A DNA stretch of 64,000 nt from Cryobacterium psychrotolerans (GTDB lineage: Bacteria > Actinomycetota > Actinomycetes > Actinomycetales > Microbacteriaceae). Of the stretch, positions 54,035-62,368 are shown one piece after another. How positions within the stretch are numbered: position 1 is the first letter of the stretch; every line of letters starts with the position of its first letter. The position numbers and the translations under genes are program-made. The notes below the pieces were generated by a model, which was not told the origin of the DNA, did no database searches, and saw nothing but the letters and a program-made list of their open reading frames with translations. The stretch is from NCBI RefSeq assembly GCF_900101115.1, contig NZ_FNFU01000002.1, positions 148,689-212,688 on the forward strand. The letters run 5' to 3'.

Positions 54035-55624
54035 TTGGCCGGTGGCGACGGACTATTAGGTCACGATCTTCTTCCTGGTGAGAAGGGCCCGCAGGATGCC
54101 TGCGGCGTCTTCGGCGTCTGGGCTCCCGGCGAAGAGGTGGCCAAGCTCAGTTACTTCGGCCTCTACGCGCTGCAGCACCGCGGCCAGGAATCGGCCGGCA
54201 TCGCGACCAGCGACGGCAAGAAGATCCTCGTTTACAAGGACATGGGCCTCGTCGCCCAGGTCTTCAACGAGGCATCCCTCAGCACCCTCCTCGGCCACAT
54301 CGCGGTCGGGCACACCCGCTACTCGACCACCGGGGCATCCAGCTGGCAGAACGCCCAGCCGACCCTGGGCCGCACGGCCGCCGGCACCATCGCGCTCGGC
54401 CACAACGGCAACCTGACGAACACGGCCGAACTCCTCCAGCTCGTGCACGAGCGCTACCCGCAGACGGATGGCGAACTGGCCCGCGGCAATACGACCGACA
54501 CCGCCGTCGTCACCGCGCTGCTCACCGGCGACCTCGACCACACCCTCGAGTCCACGGCGCTCGAGGTTCTGCCGCACCTGCGCGGCGCGTACTGCCTCGT
54601 CTTCATGGACGAGACCACTCTCTACGCCGCCCGCGACCCGCAGGGCGTGCGCCCGCTGGTGCTCGGCCGCCTCGAGCGAGGGTGGGTCGTCGCGTCCGAG
54701 ACCGCCGCCCTCGACATCGTCGGGGCCACCTTCGTGCGCGAGGTCGAACCCGGTGAGCTGATCACCATCGACGAGAACGGGCTGCGTTCCCAGCGCTTCG
54801 CCGAGTCGAAGCCCGCCGGCTGCGTATTCGAGTACGTCTACCTGGCCAGGCCCGACACGACCATCGCCGGTCGCGGAGTGCACGAGGCCCGGGTCGAAAT
54901 GGGGCGCCGCCTGGCCGCCGAGCACCCGGTCGAAGCCGACCTCGTCATCCCGACCCCGGAATCCGGAACCCCGGCCGCGATCGGTTACGCGCAGGCGTCC
55001 GGCATCCCCTTCGGCCAGGGGCTGGTGAAGAACGCCTACGTGGGCCGCACCTTTATCCAGCCGTCGCAGACTATCCGCCAGCGCGGCATCAAGCTCAAGC
55101 TCAATCCGCTCAAAGAGGTCATCAAGGGCAAGCGACTGATCGTCGTCGACGACTCGATCGTGCGCGGCAACACGCAGCGCGCCCTCGTGGCCATGCTCCG
55201 CGAGGCCGGCGCCGCCGAGGTGCACGTGCGCATCTCCAGCCCGCCCATCACCTGGCCCTGCTTCTACGGAATCGACTTCGCCTCCCGGGCGGAGCTGATC
55301 GCGACCGGACTCGGCGTCGACGAGGTGCGCCAGGTCATCGGCGCGGATTCGCTCGGTTACCTCTCCGAGGAGGGCATGATCGCCTCCACCGAGCAGCCGC
55401 GCGAGCGCCTGTGCACCGCCTGCTTCACGGGCAAGTACCCGATCCCGCTGCCCGACTCCGCGCTCCTCGGCAAGAATCTGCTCGAGCGCCCCGTCGCATC
55501 CAACGGATGCGACCCGGGGCCGGACGCGGAGTTCGAAGCAGTGCTCGACCCGGCCACCCTGCGCGAGGGTGCGCTGGCCCGGCAAGGGCAAATCCCGTTC
55601 GGCGACCCAGGAAGACAGGAATGA
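54035..55624 (+). CDS. purF: Amidophosphoribosyltransferase
   Basis: The 529-residue enzyme makes phosphoribosylamine from PRPP and glutamine, the first step of purine synthesis. Cys23 in GPQDACGVFGVW is the glutaminase nucleophile and is normally exposed by removal of the preceding propeptide. The PRPP loop is RLIVVDDSIVRGNTQRALV, and the KNAYVGRTFIQPSQTIRQRGIKLKLNPL block (named by its ends) is typical. TTG 54035 has an AAGGGG site about eight bases upstream. Cysteines in the C-terminal half (WPCFYGIDF, LCTACFTGKYP) suggest the Fe-S containing type. It overlaps purM by four bases. Confidence 0.96.
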   Translation: MAGGDGLLGHDLLPGEKGPQDACGVFGVWAPGEEVAKLSYFGLYALQHRGQESAGIATSDGKKILVYKDMGLVAQVFNEASLSTLLGHIAVGHTRYSTTGASSWQNAQPTLGRTAAGTIALGHNGNLTNTAELLQLVHERYPQTDGELARGNTTDTAVVTALLTGDLDHTLESTALEVLPHLRGAYCLVFMDETTLYAARDPQGVRPLVLGRLERGWVVASETAALDIVGATFVREVEPGELITIDENGLRSQRFAESKPAGCVFEYVYLARPDTTIAGRGVHEARVEMGRRLAAEHPVEADLVIPTPESGTPAAIGYAQASGIPFGQGLVKNAYVGRTFIQPSQTIRQRGIKLKLNPLKEVIKGKRLIVVDDSIVRGNTQRALVAMLREAGAAEVHVRISSPPITWPCFYGIDFASRAELIATGLGVDEVRQVIGADSLGYLSEEGMIASTEQPRERLCTACFTGKYPIPLPDSALLGKNLLERPVASNGCDPGPDAEFEAVLDPATLREGALARQGQIPFGDPGRQE

Positions 55625-56724
55625 GCAACGCTTCTTACGCGGCAGCCGGAGTGGACACCGCTGCCGGCGACCTGGCCGTCTCACTGATGAAGGCCGCCGT
55701 CTCCCGCACGCACGGCCCCGAGGTGATGGGCGGCTTCGGCGGCTTCGCCGGACTCTATGACGTGTCGTTCCTGACCGACTACCGCCGACCGCTGCTGGCG
55801 ACCTCGACCGACGGCGTCGGCACCAAGGTGGCCATCGCCCAGGCGATCGACAAGCACGACACCATCGGCCAGGACCTCGTCGGCATGGTCGTCGATGACA
55901 TCGTCGTCGTCGGCGCGCGCCCGCTGTTCATGACCGACTACATCGCCTGCGGCAAGGTCGTCCCTGAGCGGATCGCGTCCATCGTCGCGGGCATAGCCCG
56001 GGCCTGCACCGAGACCGGCACGGCCCTCGTCGGCGGCGAGACCGCGGAGCATCCCGGACTGCTCGGTCCGGATGACTACGACGTCGCCGGCGCAGCGACG
56101 GGCGTGGTCGAGGCCGACCAGGTGCTCGGCGCCGAGAACGTGCGTCACGGCGACATCGTCGTCGCGATGGCATCCTCGGGCCTGCACTCCAACGGCTACT
56201 CCCTCGTCCGCCACATCCTGTCCCAGCGCGGCATCGGCTACACCGACACGTCGGATGACCTCGGCGGCGTCGTCGGCGAGGTCCTGCTCGAGCCGACGCG
56301 CCTGTACACCGGCCCGCTGCTCGGCGTGCTGGCCGACCCCGACCTGGCCGGAGCCGTGCACTCGCTCAGCCATGTCACGGGCGGCGGCATCGCCGCGAAC
56401 CTCGCGCGCGTGCTCCCCGTCGGGTCCTGGGTCGAGGTCGACCGCGCCACCTGGTCGCCTTCAGCCGTGTTCCGGGTGCTCAGCGACATGGCCGGGGCGT
56501 CCCTGGAAAGCTCGGAGGGCACCTGGAACCTCGGCGTGGGCATGTTCGCGGTCGTGGCCGCGGATTCCGCCTCCTCTGTGATTGCACGCCTCGCGGCCGA
56601 CGGCATCCCGTCCTGGGTCGCCGGCCGGGTGTCGACCGCGCCGCGAGACTTCGCCGGTTTCGAGCAGGGCGCCAAGGGCGTCAACGGCGGCGCGGTGCGC
56701 CTCGTCGGGTCGTTCGCCCACTAG
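55621..56724 (+). CDS. purM: Phosphoribosylformylglycinamidine cyclo-ligase (AIR synthase)
   Basis: The 367-residue enzyme closes FGAM to AIR with ATP. Signatures are the N-terminal YAAAGVDTAAGD, TDGVGTKVAIAQ, QDLVGMVVDDIVVVGARPLFMTDYIACGK, LVGGETAEHPG and ASSGLHSNGYSLVRHIL. The ATG overlaps the purF stop (ATGA), so the two are coupled. Length is normal. A family B repeat cluster and a convergent DUF3073 gene follow. Confidence 0.97.
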   Translation: MSNASYAAAGVDTAAGDLAVSLMKAAVSRTHGPEVMGGFGGFAGLYDVSFLTDYRRPLLATSTDGVGTKVAIAQAIDKHDTIGQDLVGMVVDDIVVVGARPLFMTDYIACGKVVPERIASIVAGIARACTETGTALVGGETAEHPGLLGPDDYDVAGAATGVVEADQVLGAENVRHGDIVVAMASSGLHSNGYSLVRHILSQRGIGYTDTSDDLGGVVGEVLLEPTRLYTGPLLGVLADPDLAGAVHSLSHVTGGGIAANLARVLPVGSWVEVDRATWSPSAVFRVLSDMAGASLESSEGTWNLGVGMFAVVAADSASSVIARLAADGIPSWVAGRVSTAPRDFAGFEQGAKGVNGGAVRLVGSFAH

Positions 56725-56804
56725 ATCCGTGCGCCCGCGGCCAGCGTGCCCGCTCGGCCGCATCCCGTCCGCATCCCGCTTGGCTCTCACCCCGCGCACC
56801 CCTG

Positions 56805-56899
56805 TCGCCGAGAGTCGCAGGAAGCGCCGAGAGTCGCAGAAAGCGCCGAGAGTCGCCGTTCCAACGGCGACACTCGGCGTAAACGGCGACACTCGGCGC
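56805..56899. terminator. Expanded family B palindrome with three direct units
   Basis: Three GCCGAGAGTCGC direct words are followed by two inverted GGCGACACTCGGCG words. It is the longest copy of this family, between the convergent purM and DUF3073 genes. Confidence 0.65.
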
Positions 56900-56942
56900 A
56901 TCCGGCGGCTGAGTCGCCGCGCGTCATGCCGGTAACTGCCGC

Positions 56943-57176
56943 CTAGGCGCGCTTCTGCTCGTCTTCGGTCGCGTAGGTGTCCACGTACTCGTCGTCGGTA
57001 TCCGGCTTGGGCGCGTCGTACTCAGGCCACTTGGCCAGGTCCTCATCGAGGCGCGGATCAGTGACCGGATGCCCCGTGAGCTCGCGTTCGAGCGCGTTGT
57101 AGTTGGTGTCCGGGCTGAAATACTTCAGCTCGCGGGCAACCTTGGTGTGCTTTGCTTTTTGACGGCCGCGCCCCAT
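56943..57176 (-). CDS. DUF3073 protein
   Basis: The 77-residue protein begins MGRGRQKAKHTKVARELKYFSPDTNYNALERELTG, the hallmark of actinobacterial DUF3073, with a basic N-terminus and an acidic C-terminus (PEYDAPKPDTDDEYVDTYATED). No function is known; it is highly conserved and often highly expressed. The ATG lies downstream of a long leader with an 8-base-stem hairpin at 57201-57224. A TAAACT box near 57260 may be the -10. Confidence 0.88.
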   Translation of the reverse strand: MGRGRQKAKHTKVARELKYFSPDTNYNALERELTGHPVTDPRLDEDLAKWPEYDAPKPDTDDEYVDTYATEDEQKRA

Positions 57177-57200
57177 GCGTGACCCCCTAACGATGCCAGG

Positions 57201-57224
57201 CCGAGTGAGGAATGAGTCACTCGG
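57201..57224 (-). promoter_or_regulatory. Hairpin in the DUF3073 leader
   Basis: CCGAGTGA and TCACTCGG are perfect 8-base arms around an 8-base loop, 25 bases upstream of the DUF3073 ATG. It may be a translational or transcriptional control element. Confidence 0.45.
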
Positions 57225-57326
57225 GAGTTGCCGAACGGAATGGTGAAATCTAGGCGCTAGTTTAGCATGATGGGCGCAAGCGCTCGCCGACGCCGTTCAC
57301 AGGCGCGGATGCTGGAATGAGGTGTG

Positions 57327-58412
57327 ATGGCGAGCCAGTTGACCGTGCCCGTCGTCATCATCGGCGCGGGGCAGGCCGGACTGTCCGTCGCCCACTACTT
57401 GCGCAAATTCCATCTCGTCGCCGGAACGGACTTTGTCGTCCTCGATCGGGGCCCGGATGCCGGCGGAGCCTGGCAGCATCGCTGGCCGGCCCTCCGCCTC
57501 GGCACCGCCCACCGGGTCAACGACCTGCCCGGCATGAGCGCGCTCGGGATCAGTTTCGACACCGCGGACCGGTCGCGGCCCGCGCGCGAGGTCGTCGCGG
57601 AGTACTACCACCGCTACGAGGCGCACTTCGATCTTCGGGTGGTGCGGCCGGTGAGCGTCACCTCCGTGGCCAACCGGGGGGCGGACCTCGTCGTCTCCAC
57701 CCGGTCCGCGGCATACGGCGACCAGGAGATCAGCGCCCATGTCCTCGTCAATGCCAGCGGAACCTGGGGGGCTCCTTTCCTGCCGCACTACCCCGGGGCG
57801 GAGTCCTTCGCCGGGCAGCAGGTGCACACCGCGACCTTCACCTCCGCCGAGGATTTCGCCGGCCGGAAGGTCGTCGTGGTCGGCGGCGGCACCTCGGCCA
57901 TCGGTTTCCTGCTCGAGCTGGAGGGTGTCGCCGCGGAGCTGACCTGGGCGGCGCGCCGACCCATCGACTGGGTGCACACCGGGGAGCTCGACCTCGAGGG
58001 AGCCTCGGCAGCGGTCGCCGCCCAGGACGAGGCGGCCCGCTCGGGCCGCGCCCTGCCCAGCATCGTCAGCGGTACCGGCGTCCCGGTCAGCCGGCGCATC
58101 GCGGCCGGAATCGAGCGCGGCCTGCTCGTTGCCGAGCCCATGTTCCAGGCGATCGAACCGCACGGCGTGCGCTGGGCGGACGGCCGGTTCACCGAGGCAG
58201 ACGCCATCGTCTGGGCCACCGGGTTCCGCCCCGAGCTCCGCCATCTGGCACCGCTCCGGCTACGGGAGAAGGCCGGCGGCGTGACGGTGGGCGCCGGGGC
58301 ATCCTGGACCGACCCGCGCATATTCTTCGCCGGCTATGGACCGCAGGCGAGCACGATCGGTGCGGCCAGGGCGGGTCGCGTGATCGCCCGCCAGGTCATG
58401 GCCCTGCTCTGA
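57327..58412 (+). CDS. FAD-dependent NAD(P)-linked oxidoreductase (CzcO-like)
   Basis: The 361-residue flavoprotein has two Rossmann motifs, VVIIGAGQAGLSVAHYL (FAD) near residue 10 and VVVVGGGTSAIGFLLEL (NADPH) near 185, plus the ATGFRPELRHL segment. It resembles flavin monooxygenase and CzcO-type oxidoreductases. It may hydroxylate or oxidise a small molecule. ATG 57327 lies after a GAGG site; a GTG three bases earlier is an alternative. It converges on the FluC pair across a family A palindrome. Confidence 0.82.
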   Translation: MASQLTVPVVIIGAGQAGLSVAHYLRKFHLVAGTDFVVLDRGPDAGGAWQHRWPALRLGTAHRVNDLPGMSALGISFDTADRSRPAREVVAEYYHRYEAHFDLRVVRPVSVTSVANRGADLVVSTRSAAYGDQEISAHVLVNASGTWGAPFLPHYPGAESFAGQQVHTATFTSAEDFAGRKVVVVGGGTSAIGFLLELEGVAAELTWAARRPIDWVHTGELDLEGASAAVAAQDEAARSGRALPSIVSGTGVPVSRRIAAGIERGLLVAEPMFQAIEPHGVRWADGRFTEADAIVWATGFRPELRHLAPLRLREKAGGVTVGAGASWTDPRIFFAGYGPQASTIGAARAGRVIARQVMALL

Positions 58413-58419
58413 CCTCAGC

Positions 58420-58487
58420 CCCCGCGAAACCGCAGTTGTGCGCGCTAAAACGCACGAATAACGCGCACAACTGCGGTTTCGCGGGGG
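58420..58487. terminator. Palindrome, family A
   Basis: Imperfect inverted repeat CCCGCGAAACCGCAGTTGTG / CACAACTGCGGTTTCGCGGG between the convergent flavoprotein and FluC genes. This is the best-conserved copy. Confidence 0.72.
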
Positions 58488-58503
58488 AGGTGCGGGGGGA
58501 AAC

Positions 58504-58872
58504 CTAGCGGGCGAGGAGGTAGGCGACGGCGCAGGCGACGACGCCGAGCAGCAGGGTGACGCCGACGTTGACCAGGCCGGCCCGCCAGCGTCCGTTGTCG
58601 ACGAGCTCGAGGGTTTCGACGCTCCAGGTGCTGAAGGTGGTGAGGCCGCCGCATACCCCGGTCAGGATGATCAGTCGGAGGTCCTCGGAGATGGCCGCCC
58701 GCTCGGCGAGCCCGAGCGCCGCGCCGCCGATCATCGCGCCCGTCACGTTCACGAGCAGCACGCCGCCGGGGATGTGACCGGGCCGCACCGGCAGCGCCCG
58801 GGACACGAGGTAACGGATGACCGCTGCCCCGCCCCCGCAGGCCAGCACGCTCAGGGCGACCCAGCCGCTCAC
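58504..58872 (-). CDS. crcB: Fluoride channel FluC subunit 1
   Basis: The 122-residue four-helix protein has the FluC pattern GGGAAVIRYLVS, LLVNVTGAMIGGAALG with the pore Asn, and GVCGGLTTFSTWSVE with the TTFS motif. It exports fluoride as a dual-topology or heterodimeric channel. The GTG overlaps the stop of its partner (GTGA), so the two are made together, which suggests a heterodimer with fixed opposite topologies, as in other actinobacteria. No fluoride riboswitch is seen. Confidence 0.9.
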   Translation of the reverse strand: MSGWVALSVLACGGGAAVIRYLVSRALPVRPGHIPGGVLLVNVTGAMIGGAALGLAERAAISEDLRLIILTGVCGGLTTFSTWSVETLELVDNGRWRAGLVNVGVTLLLGVVACAVAYLLAR

Positions 58873-59288
58873 AGCGTGCTCCCGTCGTCGGGTATCTCGA
58901 CCGGGATCGGCCGGTGGGCGAGCCGGCTGCCCGCCCAGAGGCCGAACGCCGCGGCGCCGAAGCCGAGGGCGAGGGTGGCCAGGAGGTAGAGGCCCGCGAG
59001 TCCCCACAGCCCGGCGGAGGACTGCTCCACAAGCGACACCGTCACGGCCGAGAACGTCGTGAACGATCCCAGCAGGCCGGGACCGAGCGCGACCTTCAAC
59101 CAGCGGGGAATGCCCGGGCGCGTCCACAGCCCGCCGACCAGCCAGCCGAGCATGAGCGCCCCGAGCACGTTGACGCCGAGCGTGCCGGCCGGGAAGCCGG
59201 CATCCGCATGCGGGAAAACGAGGTCGGTGGCCAGGCGCAGGCCGGTGCCGAGCACGCCGCCGAGGAAAGCTGCCAGCGCGAGCGGCAT
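58869..59288 (-). CDS. crcB: Fluoride channel FluC subunit 2
   Basis: The 139-residue partner has GGVLGTGLRLATD, LGVNVLGALMLGWLVG with the pore Asn and GLLGSFTTFSAVTVS with the TTFS motif. It lies five bases after the K+ transporter stop and overlaps the other FluC gene by four bases. Its tail is longer and more polar (HRPIPVEIPDDGSTL). It is probably co-transcribed with the transporter. Confidence 0.9.
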   Translation of the reverse strand: MPLALAAFLGGVLGTGLRLATDLVFPHADAGFPAGTLGVNVLGALMLGWLVGGLWTRPGIPRWLKVALGPGLLGSFTTFSAVTVSLVEQSSAGLWGLAGLYLLATLALGFGAAAFGLWAGSRLAHRPIPVEIPDDGSTL

Positions 59289-59293
59289 CTGGT

Positions 59294-61432
59294 TTACTTG
59301 CGCTTCCGACGGCGCGACGCCGACGGCCGGGACTGCGGCGGGGTCGAGCCGACGACCGGGGGCTTCGCCGTCGCGGCAGCCCGATTCGCCGCTTCCACCG
59401 CGGCCGGTGTCAGCGGCTTGCGCGGCACCGGGCGCGGACGCACCGGCTCGCCGCGACGGTCCTGGCCGGGGATCGGCCGGGATCGGCGCCCGTAGATGAG
59501 TTCAGAGGAGTCCAGCAGCCACGGCACGAGTGCGATGGTCACGCCGTGCACGAGCATGAGTTTCTGGCGCAGGCGCCTGGCCTTGTGGTTGTGCAGCAGG
59601 TTCTCCCACCAGTGCCCGACGATGTAAATCGGCGTGTACACCGTGACGACCTCGGAGCCGTGCTCCTCGCGGCGATCCTTGATGTAGCTGATCAGCGGCC
59701 AGCTGATGTCGCGATACGGCGAGGAGACGATGCGCAGCGGCACCTGGATGTTCTGCTTCACCCAGTCTCGCTTGAGCTGTTTGGTCTCCTGGTCGTCGAT
59801 CGAGATGTGCACGGCCTCGAGACTCTCGTGCCGCGCGGCGATGGCGTAGTCGAGGGCCTTGAGCACGGGCTTCTGCATCTTGCCCACGAGCACGATCGCG
59901 TGGTCGCCCTTGGATCCGAAGGTGGTCACCGGGTCGACTTCGATCTCCTTGGCGACATCCCGGTAGTAGCGGTTGACGCCGAGCATGAGCACGAAGAGCA
60001 CCGGCATCAGCAGGAACACGAGCCAGGCGCCGTGCGTGAACTTCGTCACGGTCACGACAATGAGCACGACCCCGGTGAGCAGCGCGCCGAACGCGTTGAT
60101 CGACATGCTCCGGATGATCTCTCCGCGGTTCGGCGGATTCTTGCGGAGCAGGGCGATCCAGTGCTTGACCATGCCGGTCTGGCCCAGGGTGAAGGAGACG
60201 AAGACGCCGATGATGTAGAGCTGGATCAGCAGCGTCAGGTTCGCCCGGTAGACGATGATGATGATGATGGCCGCCAGGGCCAGGATCAGCACGCCGTTGG
60301 AGTAGATCAGGCGGTCGCCGCGGGTGCTCAGCGACTTCGGCGCGTACGAGTCCTTCGCCAGCACCGATCCGAGCAGCGGGAAACCGTTGAAGGCGGTGTT
60401 GGCCGCCAGCAGCAGGATGGCCGCGGTTGTGGCCTGCAACACGAAGAACATGATCGAGTTGTTGCCGAAGGTGGCGGCGGCGATCTGGGCGATCAGGCTG
60501 CGCTGCGGATTCGTCGCGCACTCGTCCCAGCCGATCAGGTCGCAGGGGTTCTCCGCGTAATGCACCTGCGCAATCAGCGCGAGGGTGGTGAGCCCGATGA
60601 ACAGCACGATGGCGATGCCGCCCATCAGGGCGAGCGTCGACTGCGCGTTCTTGACCTTCGGGTGCTTGAATGCCGGCACCCCGTTGGCGATTGCCTCGAC
60701 GCCGGTGAGCGCGCTGCATCCGCTGGCGAAGGAGCGCAGCAGCAACAGGATGAACGCGGTCTGGGCCAGGTTCTCGCCCTCTACGTCGAATCCGGCCGAT
60801 TCGGCCACCGGGGCATCGCCGAGCATCGTCCTGGTGAGGCCGACGACGACCATGACGACGACGCTGGCGATGAAGAGGTAGGTCGGGAGGGCGAAGGCCT
60901 TGCTCGACTCCCGCACCCCGCGCAGGTTGACCGCGGCGAGCAGGATCACGAACACGACGGCCATCTCGACCCGGAACGGATTGAGTTCGGGGATCGCGGA
61001 GATGATGTTGTCCACGCCGCTGGCGACCGAGACGACGACCGTCATCACGTAGTCGACGAGCAGGGCGGATGCGACGACGAGGCCGGCCTTCTCGCCGAGG
61101 TTCTTGTGCGCGACCTCGTAGTCACCGCCGCCGGAGGGGTAGGCCTTGATCAGCTGCCGGTAGGACGCGACGACGGTGATCAGGAGCAGCACGACGACGC
61201 CGGCGACCCACGGCGCGAAGCTCAGGAAGGCGAGCCCGCCGAGGGTGAGGATCATCAAAAGTTCCTGCGGGGCGTACGCGACGCTCGACAGCGGGTCGCT
61301 CGCAAAGATCGGCAGGGCGAGGTGCTTGGGGAGCAGTTGGCCCTCGAGGTGCTCGCTCGGCAGCGGATCGCCGATGATCCACCGTTTCGGTGAACGCGTT
61401 TCCGGTATTTTGGGGGTTCCCTCTGGTGCCAC
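59294..61432 (-). CDS. APC-superfamily potassium transporter (KimA-like)
   Basis: The 712-residue protein has about twelve helices with APC signatures: PIFASDPLSSVAYAPQELLM at helix 1 and SFASGCSALTGVEAIANGVPAF (named by its ends) at helix 6. Its long cytosolic domain (KGDHAIVLVGKMQKPVLKALDYAIAARHESLEAVHIS and onwards) matches the KimA/YdaO K+ importer group, which c-di-AMP controls. The last 50 residues are basic and Pro rich. GTG 61432 is the chosen start: a TTGACA-N16-TAGTGT promoter lies within the first codons of the longer frame, so a leaderless message is likely. Confidence 0.83.
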   Translation of the reverse strand: MAPEGTPKIPETRSPKRWIIGDPLPSEHLEGQLLPKHLALPIFASDPLSSVAYAPQELLMILTLGGLAFLSFAPWVAGVVVLLLITVVASYRQLIKAYPSGGGDYEVAHKNLGEKAGLVVASALLVDYVMTVVVSVASGVDNIISAIPELNPFRVEMAVVFVILLAAVNLRGVRESSKAFALPTYLFIASVVVMVVVGLTRTMLGDAPVAESAGFDVEGENLAQTAFILLLLRSFASGCSALTGVEAIANGVPAFKHPKVKNAQSTLALMGGIAIVLFIGLTTLALIAQVHYAENPCDLIGWDECATNPQRSLIAQIAAATFGNNSIMFFVLQATTAAILLLAANTAFNGFPLLGSVLAKDSYAPKSLSTRGDRLIYSNGVLILALAAIIIIIVYRANLTLLIQLYIIGVFVSFTLGQTGMVKHWIALLRKNPPNRGEIIRSMSINAFGALLTGVVLIVVTVTKFTHGAWLVFLLMPVLFVLMLGVNRYYRDVAKEIEVDPVTTFGSKGDHAIVLVGKMQKPVLKALDYAIAARHESLEAVHISIDDQETKQLKRDWVKQNIQVPLRIVSSPYRDISWPLISYIKDRREEHGSEVVTVYTPIYIVGHWWENLLHNHKARRLRQKLMLVHGVTIALVPWLLDSSELIYGRRSRPIPGQDRRGEPVRPRPVPRKPLTPAAVEAANRAAATAKPPVVGSTPPQSRPSASRRRKRK

Positions 61433-61440
61433 GAGGGACG

Positions 61441-61468
61441 ACACTACTCTGTTGCACCCCCCTGTCAA
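61441..61468 (-). promoter_or_regulatory. Promoter of the KimA-like gene
   Basis: On the minus strand TTGACA (61468-61463) and TAGTGT (61446-61441) are 16 bases apart. GTG 61432 follows the -10 box by eight bases, so the upstream TTG that would place the promoter inside the coding region is rejected as the start. Confidence 0.6.
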
Positions 61469-61514
61469 ATGCTGCAGGACCGGCGCGCCACAGCGGGGAG
61501 TCGCACGCGATCCG

Positions 61515-61958
61515 TTACGGAGTCCCGGCGGCGTCGATCACTCGCCACAGGGAGACCCGCAGGGCCTCGAGTTCGTCCATGGTCATCCCGAGCCTGTCGA
61601 TCACGCGCGGGGGGATCGTCTCGGCCTCACTGCGGAGGTCCGCACCGGCCTCGGTCAGCGCGACCTCGAGCAGGCGTTCGTCGACCACGCTGCGGTTTCG
61701 GGTGACCAGGCCGGCCGCCTCCAGCCGCTTGAGAAGTGGTGAAAGCGTTGCCGGATCGAGACGAAGCTCGGCGCCGAGGTCTTTCACCGACCGGGGGCTC
61801 CGCTCCCAGAGCGCCAGCAGCGCCAGGTACTGCGGATGCGTCAGGCCATAGGGCTCGAGGATCGGCCGGTACACCGAGATCACGCTGCGGGAGGCGATCG
61901 CGAGGGCGAAACAGACCTGGTTTTCGAGGCGGAGCAGGTTCGACTCATCCGTGGCCAT
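61515..61958 (-). CDS. ohrR: OhrR-type MarR-family peroxide sensor
   Basis: The product has 147 residues. LENQVCFALAIASRSVISVYRPIL contains Cys16 in the position of the reactive cysteine of OhrR, followed by the MarR winged helix (YLALLALWERSPRSVKDLGAEL, LSPLLKRLEAAGLVTRNRS). It should sense organic hydroperoxides and repress. ATG 61958 has a GGAGA site six bases upstream. It is divergent from a zinc-ribbon gene across a 14-base palindrome. No ohr peroxidase gene is present in the window. Confidence 0.85.
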   Translation of the reverse strand: MATDESNLLRLENQVCFALAIASRSVISVYRPILEPYGLTHPQYLALLALWERSPRSVKDLGAELRLDPATLSPLLKRLEAAGLVTRNRSVVDERLLEVALTEAGADLRSEAETIPPRVIDRLGMTMDELEALRVSLWRVIDAAGTP

Positions 61959-61997
61959 CGACGTCTCCAATCGCGGGCGGCGTTCACCGTCCCATTG

Positions 61998-62011
61998 GTT
62001 AGTAGACTAAC
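61998..62011. promoter_or_regulatory. Palindromic operator over two facing -10 boxes
   Basis: GTTAGTAGACTAAC has perfect 6-base arms. It contains TAGACT for the rightward gene and, on the other strand, TAGTCT for ohrR. One repressor dimer would block both promoters. Confidence 0.6.
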
Positions 62012-62015
62012 GGTT

Positions 62016-62270
62016 ATGGCACTAAGCAAACCTGCACGAGAGCGTGGAAGCCTGACCGCCTGGCTCAACCGGACCCTGCTGCCCTGGATCGGGCCGCCGC
62101 CGCTCGGGCCGTACACCGACGTGCCGGATGCCGAGGTGCGGGCCGAGAAGGCGCGGTCCGTCTGCCCGATCTGCGGTGAACTCATGTCTCTGCACGAGGT
62201 GGACCGCTCCGGCGAGCGAACGATGATCTACCACCCGACGCCCGGCGTGGCCCCCGACGTAACCCCCTGA
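62016..62270 (+). CDS. Small zinc-ribbon-like protein
   Basis: The 84-residue protein has a basic, Trp-containing N-terminal half (LTAWLNRTLLPWIGPPPLGPY) and a C-terminal CPICGELMSLHEVDR, where one CxxC pair and a His could hold zinc. It looks like a short protein I recall from Microbacteriaceae, without a known function. TAGACT lies seven bases before the ATG inside the OhrR palindrome, so it is likely both leaderless and under OhrR control. Confidence 0.65.
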   Translation: MALSKPARERGSLTAWLNRTLLPWIGPPPLGPYTDVPDAEVRAEKARSVCPICGELMSLHEVDRSGERTMIYHPTPGVAPDVTP

Positions 62271-62301
62271 GGCCCCCCTGACCTCACCCCCTCTGACCTT
62301 C

Positions 62302-62367
62302 CCCCTGAGGGGTCGCAAATCGACCTTCAGCGGGCAAACGAAGGTCGATATGCGACCCCTCACGGGG
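62302..62367. terminator. Palindrome, family D
   Basis: Arms CCTGAGGGGTCGCAAATCGAC and its near-perfect complement, between the convergent zinc-ribbon and PadR genes. A close copy is at 9577-9643. Confidence 0.72.
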
Positions 62368-62368
62368 C

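Noticed and set aside
59289-59293. Fluoride riboswitch before the FluC genes
   Set aside because: Only five bases separate the FluC pair from the upstream gene, too few for the aptamer, and I see no such fold upstream of the transporter.
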